Assembly: GCF_018991925.1 (NCBI RefSeq)
Contig: NW_024724238.1
Location: forward strand, 12,501-76,500
Reading direction: 5' to 3'
Source of the DNA: Homarus americanus
Taxonomy: Eukaryota; Arthropoda; Malacostraca; Decapoda; Nephropidae
DNA length: 64,000 nt
Shown here: positions 1 through 11,849 of the stretch, in pieces
Layout: each line of letters starts with the position of its first letter
How positions within the stretch are numbered: position 1 is the first letter of the stretch
Notes under the pieces: model-generated
Told to the model about the DNA's origin: nothing
The model's input: only the letters and a program-made list of their open reading frames with translations
Database searches by the model: none
Program-made: the position numbers and the translations under genes

Positions 1-180
1 TTATAATAAAAATACACAAAAATAAAAAATAATGATAAATAATAATAATAATAATATAATAATAATAAAACAAAAATAATAATAATAATAAAATAATAAT
101 AAAACAAAATAATAATAATAATAACAATAACACTGTAATAATAAAGTAATAATAATAATAAAGAAATACAAAAATGAAAA
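1..180. repeat. AAT/TAA microsatellite-rich block
   Basis: Imperfect (AAT)n with AAAAC and CAAT interruptions; no coding signal. Further short AAT runs continue to about 560. The block sits beside the short LINE-tail-like module at 250-300, as AAT runs do elsewhere in this window. Confidence 0.9.
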
Positions 181-244
181 AAAAGATCAAGAGGAGAAAC
201 ATGACTTACTGTAGACCTATGAATTATTATTATTATAATTATTA

Positions 245-300
245 ATATTTTAGCCCAGGCTCCAATGTGGGTCAGTGACCTGTCCGGTGGTCTGATCCTG
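245..300 (+). repeat. short LINE-tail-like module next to AAT repeat
   Basis: The core AATGTGGGTCAGTGACCTGT recurs at about 42770-42830, 52010-52070 (reverse) and 52220-52285. Each copy has a TTA/TAA trinucleotide run on its upstream side and an A- or T-rich run on the other. It resembles the 3' tail of the LINE at 15060-15937. Confidence 0.7.
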
Positions 301-585
301 TATATTTATATAAAAAAAAAAAAAAACCTAACCTAACCATTCTGAACTCGTAATCCAAAATCCAAATGCATCTGGTCCCAAGGATTGGATAAGGATTGTC
401 AACCTGTAATAATAATAATAATAAAAATAATAAAATAATTATATATATTACAACAATTAATCAAATTAATAGCAAATGAATAAAACTAAAACTAATATAA
501 TAAAACTAATAATAATAGCAATATACATAAATAAATGCAAAAACGAAAAAATAAATGAAGAGCGACAAACGATATACAATACATA

Positions 586-725
586 ATGCATGTTGTGTTG
601 TCAATAGTAAGAGAAACAATTGAGACCCTGCAATTGTGTATAAATGAGGCAGAAAGTCAGATCACCAACCTGGGACTCGGTCACAATTTTCGTGATGCCA
701 TATGGCAGCAGGGTCTACCATTAGA
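586..725 (-). repeat. dispersed repeat, family R1
   Basis: The reverse complement matches blocks at 30950-31170, 42560-42690 and 50447-50620, which share a segment reading GTTGCTGATCTGACTTTCTG followed by CCTCATTTACACACAATTGC. It is a dispersed repeat of unknown class. In three of the copies an AAT/ATT microsatellite lies near the same end. No protein is evident. Confidence 0.7.
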
Positions 726-1029
726 CAACACATTACACTGGGGGAACAAAATTCAACTTTTGTCAGTTGCATACATTTTGAGACCTGTTTCTGGAAATTG
801 AGTACTGATTTCAAATATGGCACCGGTTTTTTTATCGGTCTAGTTTTGTTATGTGAGTTACCTACCATTTACTACTATATATAGTTAGACTACCATATAC
901 TACTGCTAAAAATCTAAACCAGCACACAGAGAGGAATTACCAAACACGTAGAATTAATTTAATTACTTTTTATTTACCTTGACAAGCATATTTTGGATTC
1001 ATCAGTTGCTTTTGTGAACTATGCCAGAT

Positions 1030-2340
1030 TATTCAGGCACAAACTTATGCTTAATGGACTGTCTTGAATATCGCCTCAGTGCAGTCTCGCTGAATGCTCC
1101 AGCAATAGTCCGCCATCAGAATATCCCAGCGACCTTGATACCTGTCTTCCATGACTTTGATATCCTGGTGAAAGCATTCACCTTGCTCATCACCACGCCC
1201 CCAAGTTTGCCGAAACAGTTCAAGATGACTGTTCAGGAACTGCATCTTAATGCTTGCGTTGCAACCTCAACATATGGAAACTTTTCCATCAAAGATTCAA
1301 CGAGCTTTTTATAGTCCTCTGATTTCTGTTTCAAGAAAGTTCTTTACAACAGAAACGAATGCCCCCATGCATTTCCTCAACATCAGTCATGGATTGAGTG
1401 AAGGCTTGGTCTTTAATCAGCGCCCTAATTTGAGGGCCGTCGAAAATACCTGCTTTGAGTTTTTCAGCGTTAAACCAGGAACACTTCACACAGATACTTA
1501 AAACAGTCACTGTCAGTATCGAGCGCTTTGACAAACTGTTTCATAACCAGCTTGATGTGAAGGCGGAAAATTTTTTCACGCTCCACTAGGTTCATAAATG
1601 ATGTTCTTTTCCCCAACATTGAGGCTTTCCTAACTGGCCATTCCTTCTGAATCCAGTGTCTGTCTTTGGCTCTGCTGTCCCAGAGGCAGATAAAGCAAGG
1701 AAATTTTGTATACCCACCTTGCTGTGTCCTAGCAAAAAATTGACCATTTTTAGATCAACACAGATGATCCATTTGTGTTCTTCATAGAGTAGCTCCAAAC
1801 CGTTTTGATGTGTTCATATTTTTCTTCAGGTGTTCTGAGTGTCATGGGTATTGGCGCCAAAGATGTTGCCTATATGTAATAAACACACTTCAGACCGCTA
1901 GAGCTATAAGAGGCGCGACTGGATCATAACCTGGAGCTCCCATCATGTGACTAATCCAGAAATATCACAACAGTAGGACGTGTCAAATTTAGAATCAAAG
2001 AACTGTAAGAGGTTCTTTTTTCTGCATAAAGAATGTTTCTTTGTGTCTATTTTCAGCAAGTTTTATCTTTTTAACCGTGAAGCCGCAACTTGGACAGCTT
2101 TTTAGACAGACCCAGATTTTAACTGTCGTTGAGTTCTGCTTACTAAATGTTTTGCGGTTCTGTTGATATGCCTGCAAAATCTGGAGTCACTATTTCTGTT
2201 AGTTGACTCCTCTGTGACCCCAGTGTCATATTCACTGTCAGATTCAACGAAGCAAGTTGAGTGAAGATAGGCTTTGGGAACATCATCTGAATGGGCACAG
2301 GCCTGATTGCTGAATCTAGACCTGATCTGTACAAACGAAG
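1030..2340 (-). pseudogene. decayed arthropod multicopy gene of unknown function
   Basis: Reading the minus strand from 2340 downward, fragments in several frames follow the order of an uncharacterised protein family that I recognise as multicopy in arthropod genomes. Near 1790-1600 there is a segment with KWIICVDLKMVNFLLGHSKV and a degenerate cysteine/tryptophan stretch. Near 1480-1330 comes EKLKAGIFDGPQIRALI. Near 1180-1060 come GDEQGECFHQDIKVMEDRYQ and ADYCWS. Frameshifts and stops separate the blocks, so it is not expressed as one protein. The family has no function I can name, and its copy number suggests spread with mobile DNA. Upstream fragments (1995-2334) are weaker. Recognition of the family is from memory. 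Confidence 0.6.
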
Positions 2341-3190
2341 TTATTTTTAAATTGTGACCTCAAATCTACCAGAATCAAGTGTCAGAAATCATGCAACCGA
2401 AAGTGTGTTCTAGTGTTATGCTTCCAATCATTTCAATACTCAGTGATCATAAGTGAGGAAGCAGTTTGTTAATAGCATATCTGATGACTTTGCTGATAAC
2501 TTTCTTTCACATTTGCACAAACAAGTGCTGGTGGTGTTGTAGCCAGGTTAGACTGTAACCACCAGGCTACCAGGTCAAGCTGTGAGGTGTTATGGTTGTT
2601 TTTCAATTCATATTTTCGGGCAGATATCTGTAACTTTCTTCATTCATTTCAACTCAATTACATGCACACACCATCTTACATACACAATGTGAAAAAAGAA
2701 AACAAAATAATTGTCCTTGAGGGCAAACACAAAGAAATTACACATTTCTTTGTACATGTACAGAGTTAACTGGCTCAGTGAGGAAGCAGGAGGAGGGTGC
2801 AGGTTGGGAGGAGCTGCTGGCCTCCATTGTTATGGTGATGCAGGGAGTGTATATATAAATGGCGATTGTGTTAAACTTCTGCCCCCCCAAGTCAAGCACA
2901 GTTGACTGCTCAGAAGACACGTATTACTGCTGTATTATATTATACTGTACCCAACACGACCTTGTTTCTGCCAGGGCAAATATAACTTGCGCAACATCTT
3001 GATCCCTGTCCACGATTAAAATCGACACAACATAAGAACAACATATTTTGTGGTTATTTTTATGTTTACAATGACACTTCTGGCTTCAATCCCAAGTGAT
3101 GCACCTAAGGGAAGTTGTTCTTCAAATGTTTCAATATTAAGTGACTAACCAACAATTAATACCATTTGTCATGAACAATGTATAACTTAC
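2341..3190. other. intergenic/intronic sequence, nothing clear
   Basis: No convincing exon, transposon end or tandem repeat. Several short ORFs look random. If the exon at 3191-3344 belongs to the host gene, this is the start of the following intron. Confidence 0.5.
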
Positions 3191-3344
3191 CTCTCACTAT
3201 CATTAATAACATTAAGACCAATGACCCATTTGTCATGAACAATCTTGTGTTTCACATCGAGTATCTTTAAATGTGAAGTCCCAAGCCTGACAGCCATTCC
3301 TCTGCTTTCTTTGCTCTCCTGACCATCTCCTTCTATAGTCAATA
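3191..3344 (-). CDS. host gene internal exon (candidate exon g, FANCB-like)
   Basis: On the minus strand a 154-bp exon follows an acceptor (..GATGGCAG) and ends at a strong donor GTAAGT. It is open in one frame: two bases, 50 codons, then two bases. The peptide has an acidic/serine start and a hydrophobic stretch with HKIVHDKWVIGLNVIND. In FANCB-type proteins a short beta-rich segment with an alternating hydrophobic WVxG-like pattern follows the coiled coil, which is why I place it in the same gene as the upstream exons. Its entry phase (1) does not follow directly from the exon at 18339-18458, which ends in phase 0. At least one exon must therefore lie between, and I could not find it. Confidence 0.55.
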
Positions 3345-3417
3345 CTGCCATCAGTTTTTAATGAAGAAAAAATACTTAGGACTAATAATACTTAGTTATA
3401 ATTTCTATGATATTAAT

Positions 3418-6400
3418 ATAAAGTAAAAAGCATCAGTGTGAATAAAGTAATAAAGTTATAAGACATCAGTGAGAATAAAGTATTAAAGTACCAGTGAGAA
3501 TAAAGTAATAAAGCATCAGTGGGAATAAAGTATTAAAGTAATAAAGCATCAGTGAGAATAAAGTAATAAAGCATAGTGGAATAAAGAAATAAAGTACCAG
3601 TGAGAATAAAGTAATAAAGCATCAGTGGGAATAAAGTAATAAAGCATCAGTGGAATAGTATAAAGTAATAAAGCATCAGTGAGAATAAAGTAATAAAGCA
3701 TCAGTGGGAATAAAGTAATAAAGTACCAGTGAGAATAAAGTAATAAAGCATCAGTGGGAATAAAGTAATAAAGTACCAGTGAGAATAAAGTAATAAAGCA
3801 TCAGTGGAATAAAGTAATAAAGTATTAAAGTAATAGCATCATGAGAATAAAGTGATAGTAATAAAGCATCAGTGAGAATAAAGTAATAAAGTATTACAAT
3901 AGTGAGAATAAAGTAATAAAGCATCAGTGAGAATAAAGTAAAAAGTAATAAAGCATCAGAGAATAAAGTAATAAAGCATCAGTGAGAATAAAGAAATAAA
4001 GCATCAATGAGAATAAAGTAATAAAGTATCAGTGAGAATAAAGTAATAAAGTAATAAAGCATCAGTGAGAATAAAGTAATAAATTATTAGTGAGAATAAA
4101 GTAATAAAGTATTAAAGAATAAAGTAATAAAGTAATAAAGCATCAATGAGAATAAAGTAATAAAGCATCAGTGAGAAAAGAAATAAAGTAATAAATTATT
4201 AGTGAGAATAAAGTAATAAAGTAATAAAGTATTAGCAAGAAAAAAGTAATAAAGTAATAAAGCATCAATGAGAATAAAGTAATAAAGCATCAGTGAGAAT
4301 AAAGTAATAAGGCATCAGTGAGAATAAAGAAATAAAGTATAATTATTAGTGAGAATAAAGTAATAAAGCAATAAAGTATTAGCAAGAATAAAGTAATAAA
4401 GTAATAAAGCATCAATGAGAATAAAGTAATAAAGCATCAGTGAGAATAAAAATAAAGCATCAGAGAATAAAGTAATAATAAAATTATTAGTGAGAATAAA
4501 GTAATAAAGTAATAAAGCATCAGTAGTAATAAAGTAATAAAGTATTAGTGAGAATAAAGTAATAAACATCAGTGGAATAAAGTAATAAAGTATTAAAGTA
4601 ATGAAGCATCAGTGAGAATAAAGTAATAAAGTATTAGAAGAATAAAGTAATAAAGCATCAGTGAGAATAAAGTAATAAAGCATCAGAGAATAAAGTAATA
4701 AAGTAATAAAGCATCAGTGAGAATAAAGTAATAAAGTAATAAAGCATCAGTGAGAATAAAGTAATAGTAATAGTGAGAATAAAGTAATAAAGTATTAAAG
4801 TAATAAAGCATCAGGAATAAAGTAATAAAGTAATGTATTAGCAAGAATAAAGTAATAAAGCATCAGTGAGAATAAAGTAATAAAGTATTAGTGAGAATAA
4901 AGTAATAAAGTAATAAAGCATCAGAGAATAAAGTAATAAAGTATTAGCAAGAATAAAGTAATAAAGTAATAAAGTATTAGTGAGAATAAAAGTAATAAAG
5001 CATCAGTGGGAATAAAGTAATAAAGTATTAAAGTAATAAAGCATCAGTGAGAATAAAGTAATAAAGTAATAAAGCATCAGTGAGAATAAAGTAATAAAGT
5101 ATTAGCAAAGAATAAAGTAATAAAGTAATAAAGTATTAGTGAGAATAAAGTAATAAAGCATCAGTGGGAATAAAGCAAAAGTATTAAAGTAATAAAGCAT
5201 CAGTGAGAATAAAGTAATAAAGTAATAAAGTAAAAAGCATCAGTGAGAATAAAGTAATAAAGCATCAGTGAGAATAAAGTAATAAAGTATTAGTGAGAAT
5301 AAAGTAATAAAGTAATAAAGCATCAGTGAGAATAAAGTAATAAAGCATCAGTGAGAATAAATTAATAAAGTATTAGTGAGAATAAAGTAATAAAGTAATA
5401 AAGTATCAGCGAGAATAAAGTAATAAAGCATCAGTGAGAATAAAGTAATAAAGTATTAGTGAGAATAAAGTAATAAAGCATCAGTGGGAATAAAGTAATA
5501 AAGTATTAAAGTAATAAAGCATCAGTGAGAATAAATTAATAAAGTATTAAAGTATCAGCTAGAATAAAGTAACAAAGTACCAGTGAGAATAAAGTAAAAA
5601 GCATCAGTGAGAATAAAGTAATAAAGTAATAAAGTATTAGTGAGAATAAAGTAATAAAGTATTAAAGTAATAAAGCATCAGTGAGAATAAAGTAATAAAG
5701 TATTAGCAAGAATAAAGGATAAAGTAATAAAGATCAGAGAATAAAGTATTAAAGTATTAGTGAGAATAAAGTAATAAATTATTAGTGTGAGAATAAAGTA
5801 ATAAAGTATACAATAGTGAGAATAAAGTAATAAAGCATCAGTGAGAATAAAGTAATAAAGCATCAGTGAGAATAAAGTAATAAAGTATCAGTGAGAATAG
5901 AGTAATAAATTATTAGTGAGAATAAAGTAATAAAGTATTACAATAGTGAGAATAAAGTAATAAAGCATCAGTGAGAATAAAGTAATAAAGTATCAGTGAG
6001 AATAAAGTAATAAAGTATCAGTGAGAATAAAGTAATAAAGTAATAAAGCATCAGTGAGAATAAAGTAATAAAGTATCAGTGAGAATAAAGTAATAAAGTA
6101 TCAGTGAGAATAAAGTAATAAAGTAATAAAGCATCAGTGAGAATAAAGTAATAAAGTATCAGTGAGAATAAAGTAATAAAGCATCAGTGAGAATAAAGTA
6201 ATAAAGTATCAGTGAGAATAAAGTAATAAAGTAATAAAGTATCAGTGAGAATAAAGTGAAGCATCAGTGAGAATAAAGTATCAGTGAGAATTAATAAAGT
6301 AATAAAGCATCAGTGAGAATAAAGTAATAAAGTAATAATTATTAGTGAGAATAAAGTAAAAGCATCAGTGAGAATAAAGTAATAAAGTAATAAATTATTA

Positions 6401-8392
6401 GTGAGAATAAAGTAATAAAGCATCAGTGAGAATAAAGTAATAAAGTAATAAAGTATTAGTGAGAATAAAGTAATGTATTAGTGAGAATAAAGTAATAAAG
6501 TATCAGTGAGAATAAAGTAAAAAGTAATAAAGTATTACAATAGTGAGAATAAAAGAAAAAAGCATCAGTGAGAATAAAGTAATAAAGTATCAGGAGAATA
6601 AAGAAATAAAGTAATAAATATTAGTGAGAATAGTAATAAAGTATCAGTGAGAATAAAGTAATAAAGTAAGATTACAATAGTGAGAATAAAGTAATAAAGC
6701 ATCAGTGAGAAATAAAGTAAAAGTATCAGTGAGAATAAAGTAATAAAGTATTACAATAGGAGAATAAAGTAATAAAGTATACAATAGTGAGAATGTAATA
6801 AAGCATCAGTGAGAATAAAGTAACAAAGTAATAAAGCATCAGTGAGAATAAAGAAATAAAGTATCAGTGAGAATAAAGTAATAAAGTATCAGTGAGAATA
6901 AAGTAATAAAGTAATAAAGCATCAGTGAGAATAAAGTAATAAAGTACAAAGTATCAGTGAGAATAAAGTAATAAAGTATCAGTGAGAATAAAGTAATAAA
7001 GTAATAAAGCATCAGTGAGAATAAAGTAATAAAGTAATAAAGCATCAGTGAGAATAAAGTAATAAAGTAATAAAGTATTAGCAAGAATAAAGTAATAAAG
7101 TATCAGTGAGAATAAAGTAATAAAGTAATAAAGCATCAGTGAGAATAAAAGAAGATCAGTGAATAAAGAAATAAAGAATCAGGAGAATAAAGTAAAAAGT
7201 AATAAGCATCAGAGAATAAAGTAAAAAGTATTAGCAAGAATAAAGTAAAAAGTATCAGTGAGAATAAAGTAATAAAGTATTAAACATCAGTGAGAATAAA
7301 GTAATAAAGTACCAAAAAGAAAGTAATAAAGTATTAAAGCATCAGTGAGAATAAAGTAATAAAGTACCAGTAAGAATAAAGTAAAAGCATCAGTAGAAAA
7401 AAAGACAGTGAGAATAAAGTAATAAAGCATCAGTGAGAATAAAGTAATAAAGCATCAGTGAGAATAAAGAAATAAAGCATCAGTGAGAATAAAGTAATAA
7501 AGTGTAATAAAGCATTAGTGAAAATAAAGTAATAAAGTATCAGTGAGAATAAAGTAATAAAGTAATAAAGATTATAATAGTGAGAATAAAGTTAAGATCA
7601 GTAGAATAAAGTAATAAAGCATCAGTGAGAATAAAGTAATAAAGCATCAGGAGAATAAAGTAATAAAGCATCAGTGAGAATAAAGAAATAAAGTATCAGT
7701 GAGAATAAAGTAAAAAGTAATACAGTATTAGCAAGAATAAAGTAATAAAGTATCAGTGAGAATAAAGTAATAAAGTAATAAAGCATCAGTGAGAATAAAG
7801 TAATAAAGTATCAGTAGAATAAAGTGAATAAAAATAATGTGGAATAAAGTAATAAACTAGTGAGAATAAAGTAATAAAGCATCAGTGAGAATAAAGTAAT
7901 GTATTAGTAGAATAGTAATAAAGTATCAGTGAGAATAAGTAAGTACATCAGTGAGAATAAAAGAAATAAAGTATCAGTGAGAATAAAGTAATAAGTGAGA
8001 ATAAAGTAATAAAGTATTAGTGAGAATAAAGTAATAAAGCATCAGTGAAATAAAGAAATAAAGTATCAGTGAGAATAAAGAAATAAAGTATCAGTGAGAA
8101 AAAGTAATAAAGTAATAAAGCATCAGTGAGAATAAAGAAGAAGCATCAGTGAGAATAAAGTAATAATATCAGGAGAATAAAGTATTAATAAGGTATTAGA
8201 ATAAAGTAATAAAAGTATCAGTGAGAATAAAGTAATCAGAGAATAAAGTAATAGAATAGATCAGTGAGAATAAAGTAATGATCAGTAGAAAAGTAATAAA
8301 GTACCAGTGAGAATAAAAGAATAAAGATGTGAGAATAAAGTAATAAAGTAATAAAGCATCAGTGAGAATAAAGCATTAGTGAGAATAAAGTA
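3418..8392. repeat. 5-kb AT-rich minisatellite (AATAAAGTAATAAAGCATCAGTGAG)
   Basis: Hundreds of imperfect repeats of a unit of about 24-25 bp, with AATAAAGTAATAAAG combined with CATCAGTGAG, TATTAG or TACCAG variants and an extra 9-bp AATAAAGTA inserted irregularly. There is no non-repeat interruption. ORFs rich in Y, F, L and T on the minus strand are only the translated repeat. The array is cut by the element at 8393-10915 and continues to 11024. Confidence 0.97.
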
Positions 8393-8902
8393 GTGGTCCT
8401 GTTAACTTGTTACTACACTGTTTGTAGCACTGCTAACCGAAAATTTAGTTAACCAAATCCATTATTTCAATGATATTGGGTAATTGGTTTCAGCTCACAG
8501 AAAAGTATATACAAAGTAAAGCCAAAATGCATAAAGTCAGAAACACTCCAAAATTCCCTAAATTGCTCTTAAATCACTATATACACAGTATTGTACATAT
8601 ACACGAACTCTTAAATCACTACTGTTATGTGATACAGGTGATTAATTTTATCTTTGTGCAAAATATATGACGTTTATATTCAAATTATTAGCTGCCTTGC
8701 AAGGATTTCAGCAATGCAAATTATATTCTCCTAACTTTAGACTGTGATATTATATAAATAAACACTAAAGCCTAAAAGAAAACACTAAACTTTTGTCTGG
8801 GAAGGCAAGGTAGGAAGGCAGAGGGAGCCACAAGTGTGGGAAGAGGTGGGGGGAGCAGGGGGAGGTGAGGTGACAGATAGTGTCTGTGAAGTAGAATTTT
8901 TT

Positions 8903-9708
8903 ATTATGGTATGCTATAACGAACGTGGAATTGGTTCCAGAACCTCGTTGATATAGCATTCATTCAATAGGATTAATCCGCTCCAGGCCCCAAATACAAC
9001 CACCTAACACTGAAAAAATTCTGTGGAAAATGTAAAAATACGGCCTTACCTAGTGTTATTCAGCATGCAGGTACCCCTAAACACTGCACATCACTATCAC
9101 TTCCACTGGGAGTCTTGGCTAAGGTCCTCAAACAATTGTCTGGCCTTCTCACAAATTATAGCTTCACTAATGTTACCACCTGCCATTTCTTTCTCCCTTT
9201 ATCCACACTAAGAGTAAATTTTCCCATCTTCTAATCACATTACACTTTGCTTTGCTAAGTCTAAAGATTTTGCCACTTGCACAGTTTTTAACTCCCTTTA
9301 TTCTTCAAAATCGTATATATAGTCGATTAGCCATCCCATTTTCATCACTAAGTTTAAATGCTTCTTCCATTCTTGGCACTTTTCTTGTTTCAAGGGTTAT
9401 TAGCTTTCTCACCGCTTGGACGACTCATTGTTACAATGTATACTTGTATAACAAAATAGTTATACAAATAACGCAATTTCCACATCAAGACGAAATTTCA
9501 ACAAAACAGTGGTGCACTGCTACACAATGACAAAGATGGCCGACGCCTTGTTGTGGGTCGCGTCAACAATATTCATGCTCCAGGCTAAATAGTCCAGATT
9601 CATCCGCTGTCGTTGTAGGAGTTATGTCAGTTATAGCATTCTCAATTTTATATAAAACCGTTAGTTATAGGAATATTCTAGTATCCGTTCAAGTAGCATA
9701 CCCCACTG
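8903..9708 (-). mobile_element. internally deleted copy of the TigB Tigger element
   Basis: This is an 806-bp copy of the 43274-45537 element. It has the same outer sequences (GTATGCTATAACGAA on the left, AGCATACCCCACTG on the right) and the same non-coding ends. About 1.4 kb corresponding to 43437-44853 is missing, joined at AGCATGCAGG/TACCCCTAAAC. What remains on the minus strand is the degraded N-terminal helix-turn-helix part of the transposase. The left terminus has lost several bases. Confidence 0.85.
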
Positions 9709-10800
9709 TACTGTACTTGAGATTTTTGTTTTTAGCTCATAAAATTCATAGAATATCAAGCTAGAATATAATTTATATTGCTGGAATTCTTATAAGATAG
9801 TGATTAATTTGAATATAACAAGCTAAAATGTGCATTAGATATACAAATTTTAGATCTAATTTAAGAATTTTATTAGGGGGACAAAATTTTATTCTTGTGC
9901 AAAATATATAGACGTTTATATTCAAATTATTCCGCTGCCTTGCAAGGGAAATTAGATTCTTAACTTTAGTCTGAGATATTATTTACAGTATTATTAAACC
10001 TGTAAGCCTAGTGCTTTTTCCCCAAACGCCGGGAAGGTGGGGGGAGAGGTGTAATGGCCCTGTCTCATCAACAGAAGTATTATATAAATGGGTTAATTAC
10101 ATTTGATTATATAATTGATTCACCCCCTGTAACTTCACTGGCTATGAGGGTGACATGTTCAATGCAACGTGATAAGGTGCCTACGGGAAGCTCGTCATAC
10201 TATGCTGAGTAAAGGCATAAAGTAGCCGGCTCCAGGCCACCTAAAGCGGCAGTAGCTTGATATCCTTGACTAGAGAAGACGTTATTTGAGAGCCGAGGTG
10301 GATGGCTCCGCTTTCCTCGAGGGAGGACGCACGCGTCTATTCCGCTTTTCTTCGATGGGTCACTATCAAAGTCCTCACAAACTAATGAACAGACGCTGAT
10401 TCACATCTATTTACATAGAGTCCGCCCCTTCTCACCACACTCATAAATAGTGGAACTTACAGTTGATCTACACTCAGATTATACAAATAATACTTTTTAA
10501 TATAAGAGAAAACTTCAATTGAGTTTTCAAGTATTACAGCCCAATATATATAGGAACCAACCTGGTTAACATTGGAATTAACCAGCCGGTTCAGGGAGGG
10601 AGGGAGGGAGGGAGGGTGACATGACATAACAGTTGGCGCCTGTGGTGTGAAGTATTTAATTGTTAATTTATGTCTTAGATTGAGTTTTGTGCTTATAAAA
10701 TTTAATAGAAGTACCGGGAATTTAATTTGCATTGATGGAATTCTTATGAGATAGTGATTTAAATGTAAATATAGAAGAGATCACTGAATTGACTGAGCAC
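9709..10800. repeat. remaining inside of the TigA derivative, with module copies and unknown GC-rich part
   Basis: 9780-10000 and 10680-10770 are diverged copies of the internal module described at 35640-35900. The part at 10120-10450 is more GC-rich and has no coding signal; it could be a fragment of another element. A (GGGA)n run lies at 10592-10615. Confidence 0.5.
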
Positions 10801-10915
10801 CTCCTCGTATCAGCTGATGTTCAAAACAAAATGTGATTGTGAAAGATTTCATTAATTAAATTTTTGTTAACTCGAATTGAACTTATAGAAGGTAATTGTT
10901 AACCGAGGACAACTG

Positions 10916-11024
10916 TTATGAAATAAGGTAATAAATCATGAGAATAAAGTAATAAAAGAATTAAAAGCATCAGAGAATAAAGTAATAGTATAAAGCATCA
11001 GTGAGAATAAAGTAATAAAGTACC
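10916..11024. repeat. continuation of the 24-25-bp minisatellite
   Basis: The same AATAAAGTAATAAAGCATCAGTGAG units as 3418-8392 resume directly after the right end of the TigA derivative. The element therefore inserted into an existing array. Confidence 0.9.
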
Positions 11025-11092
11025 GTCAGCAGAGGCGGGAAAAATATGAAGTACCGGTAGTTCGCAGTCATATTTCCCGCCTCTACTGACGG
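11023..11092. repeat. short inverted repeat (hairpin)
   Basis: Arms CCGTCAGCAGAGGCGGGAA (11023-11041 on) and its complement ending at 11092 pair over about 25 bases with one mismatch and one indel, around a loop of about 19 bp. It sits exactly at the end of the minisatellite. It could be a tiny foldback element. Confidence 0.8.
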
Positions 11093-11589
11093 CCATGTAA
11101 TATTTCAATGTGATTCTGATCTTTTAAAATGTTGCTTTATGCATAATGTACTATTACTGATATGTAATTTGTCTTAGTTTGCCTTAATGTGGGTATTATT
11201 AAATGCATCCTCCAAAAGCGTGAATTTGCTACCTGATTTTATCAGTTAATTCACGTATAATACTTCCGATAAACTTCCTACGCGCTCCTGTTTGAAATAA
11301 TGAAGGTAATACTGTATGTATCTTTATATTATTTAGCTAAATATCTTTCTCGTCAGAAATGGTCAATATGAATAAATTCATTTAGAAATACGTCATTACT
11401 CAGGACAAAATTGGACAGGTTTGCAACAGCCAATCATCTGTAACTCTTGAGGAGGGGGCTTTTTTCTCAGCTGGGAAAAAATGCTGAGACAGCAACCAGT
11501 AAAGCCACTGCTTGAAATAATTTGGTGGATCTTGAACATTTTACCTAAACCTTGAAAGCTTGATAAAATTTTTTGAAAAACCCCCTCTC

Positions 11590-11690
11590 TAAGTTTTTTA
11601 TATCTCCCCATTTAGCTGGTCAAAAGTGCAGTAATTTTTTTTTTTTGCCCCAAATTACCAACTGGCCATATTATTATGAGCACTAAAACT
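11590..11690 (+). repeat. left arm of a distant inverted repeat
   Basis: The segment TTTTTTATATCTCCCCATTT and the following AGCTGGTCAAAAGTGCAGT are matched, in reverse orientation, at 16440-16550. The two arms enclose the decayed gene at 11850-13800 and the LINE fragment. They may be remains of terminal or subterminal sequence of one large element. Confidence 0.5.
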
Positions 11691-11849
11691 CAGTAACCCT
11701 AGGATTGACCTCACCTTCCCCATGAGGCTGGAATACTTCTTGTGTTATTCTAGTTGTCAAGATAAAGATCATGTGACATGGAGAGGATTAATTTATATTG
11801 TTTCAGACATGTAGCTCAGAGTGATCTCACCAATGTGGCATGTAAAGTA

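Larger units (their letters stand above)
8393..10915 (+). mobile_element. non-autonomous Tigger-type element (TigA family) inside the minisatellite
   Basis: The left end GTGGTCCTGTTAACTTGTTA and the right end GGTAATTGTTAACCGAGGAC-AACTG are degenerate versions of the inverted repeats of the TigA elements at 38116-41203 and 41362-45919. Both sides abut minisatellite units and TA. No transposase remains. The inside carries the internal module (8655-8775, 9780-10000) and a nested TigB deletion derivative at 8903-9708. Orientation follows the right-hand end of the autonomous copy. Confidence 0.75.

Noticed and set aside
2440..2585. Candidate minus-strand exon after acceptor CACCTCACAG
   Set aside because: The frame required by the 3191-3344 exon has an early stop, and no good donor follows.
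4315..7136. Minus-strand ORFs of 60-84 codons rich in Y, F, L and T
   Set aside because: They are the translated minisatellite unit; length follows chance lack of stops in the repeat.
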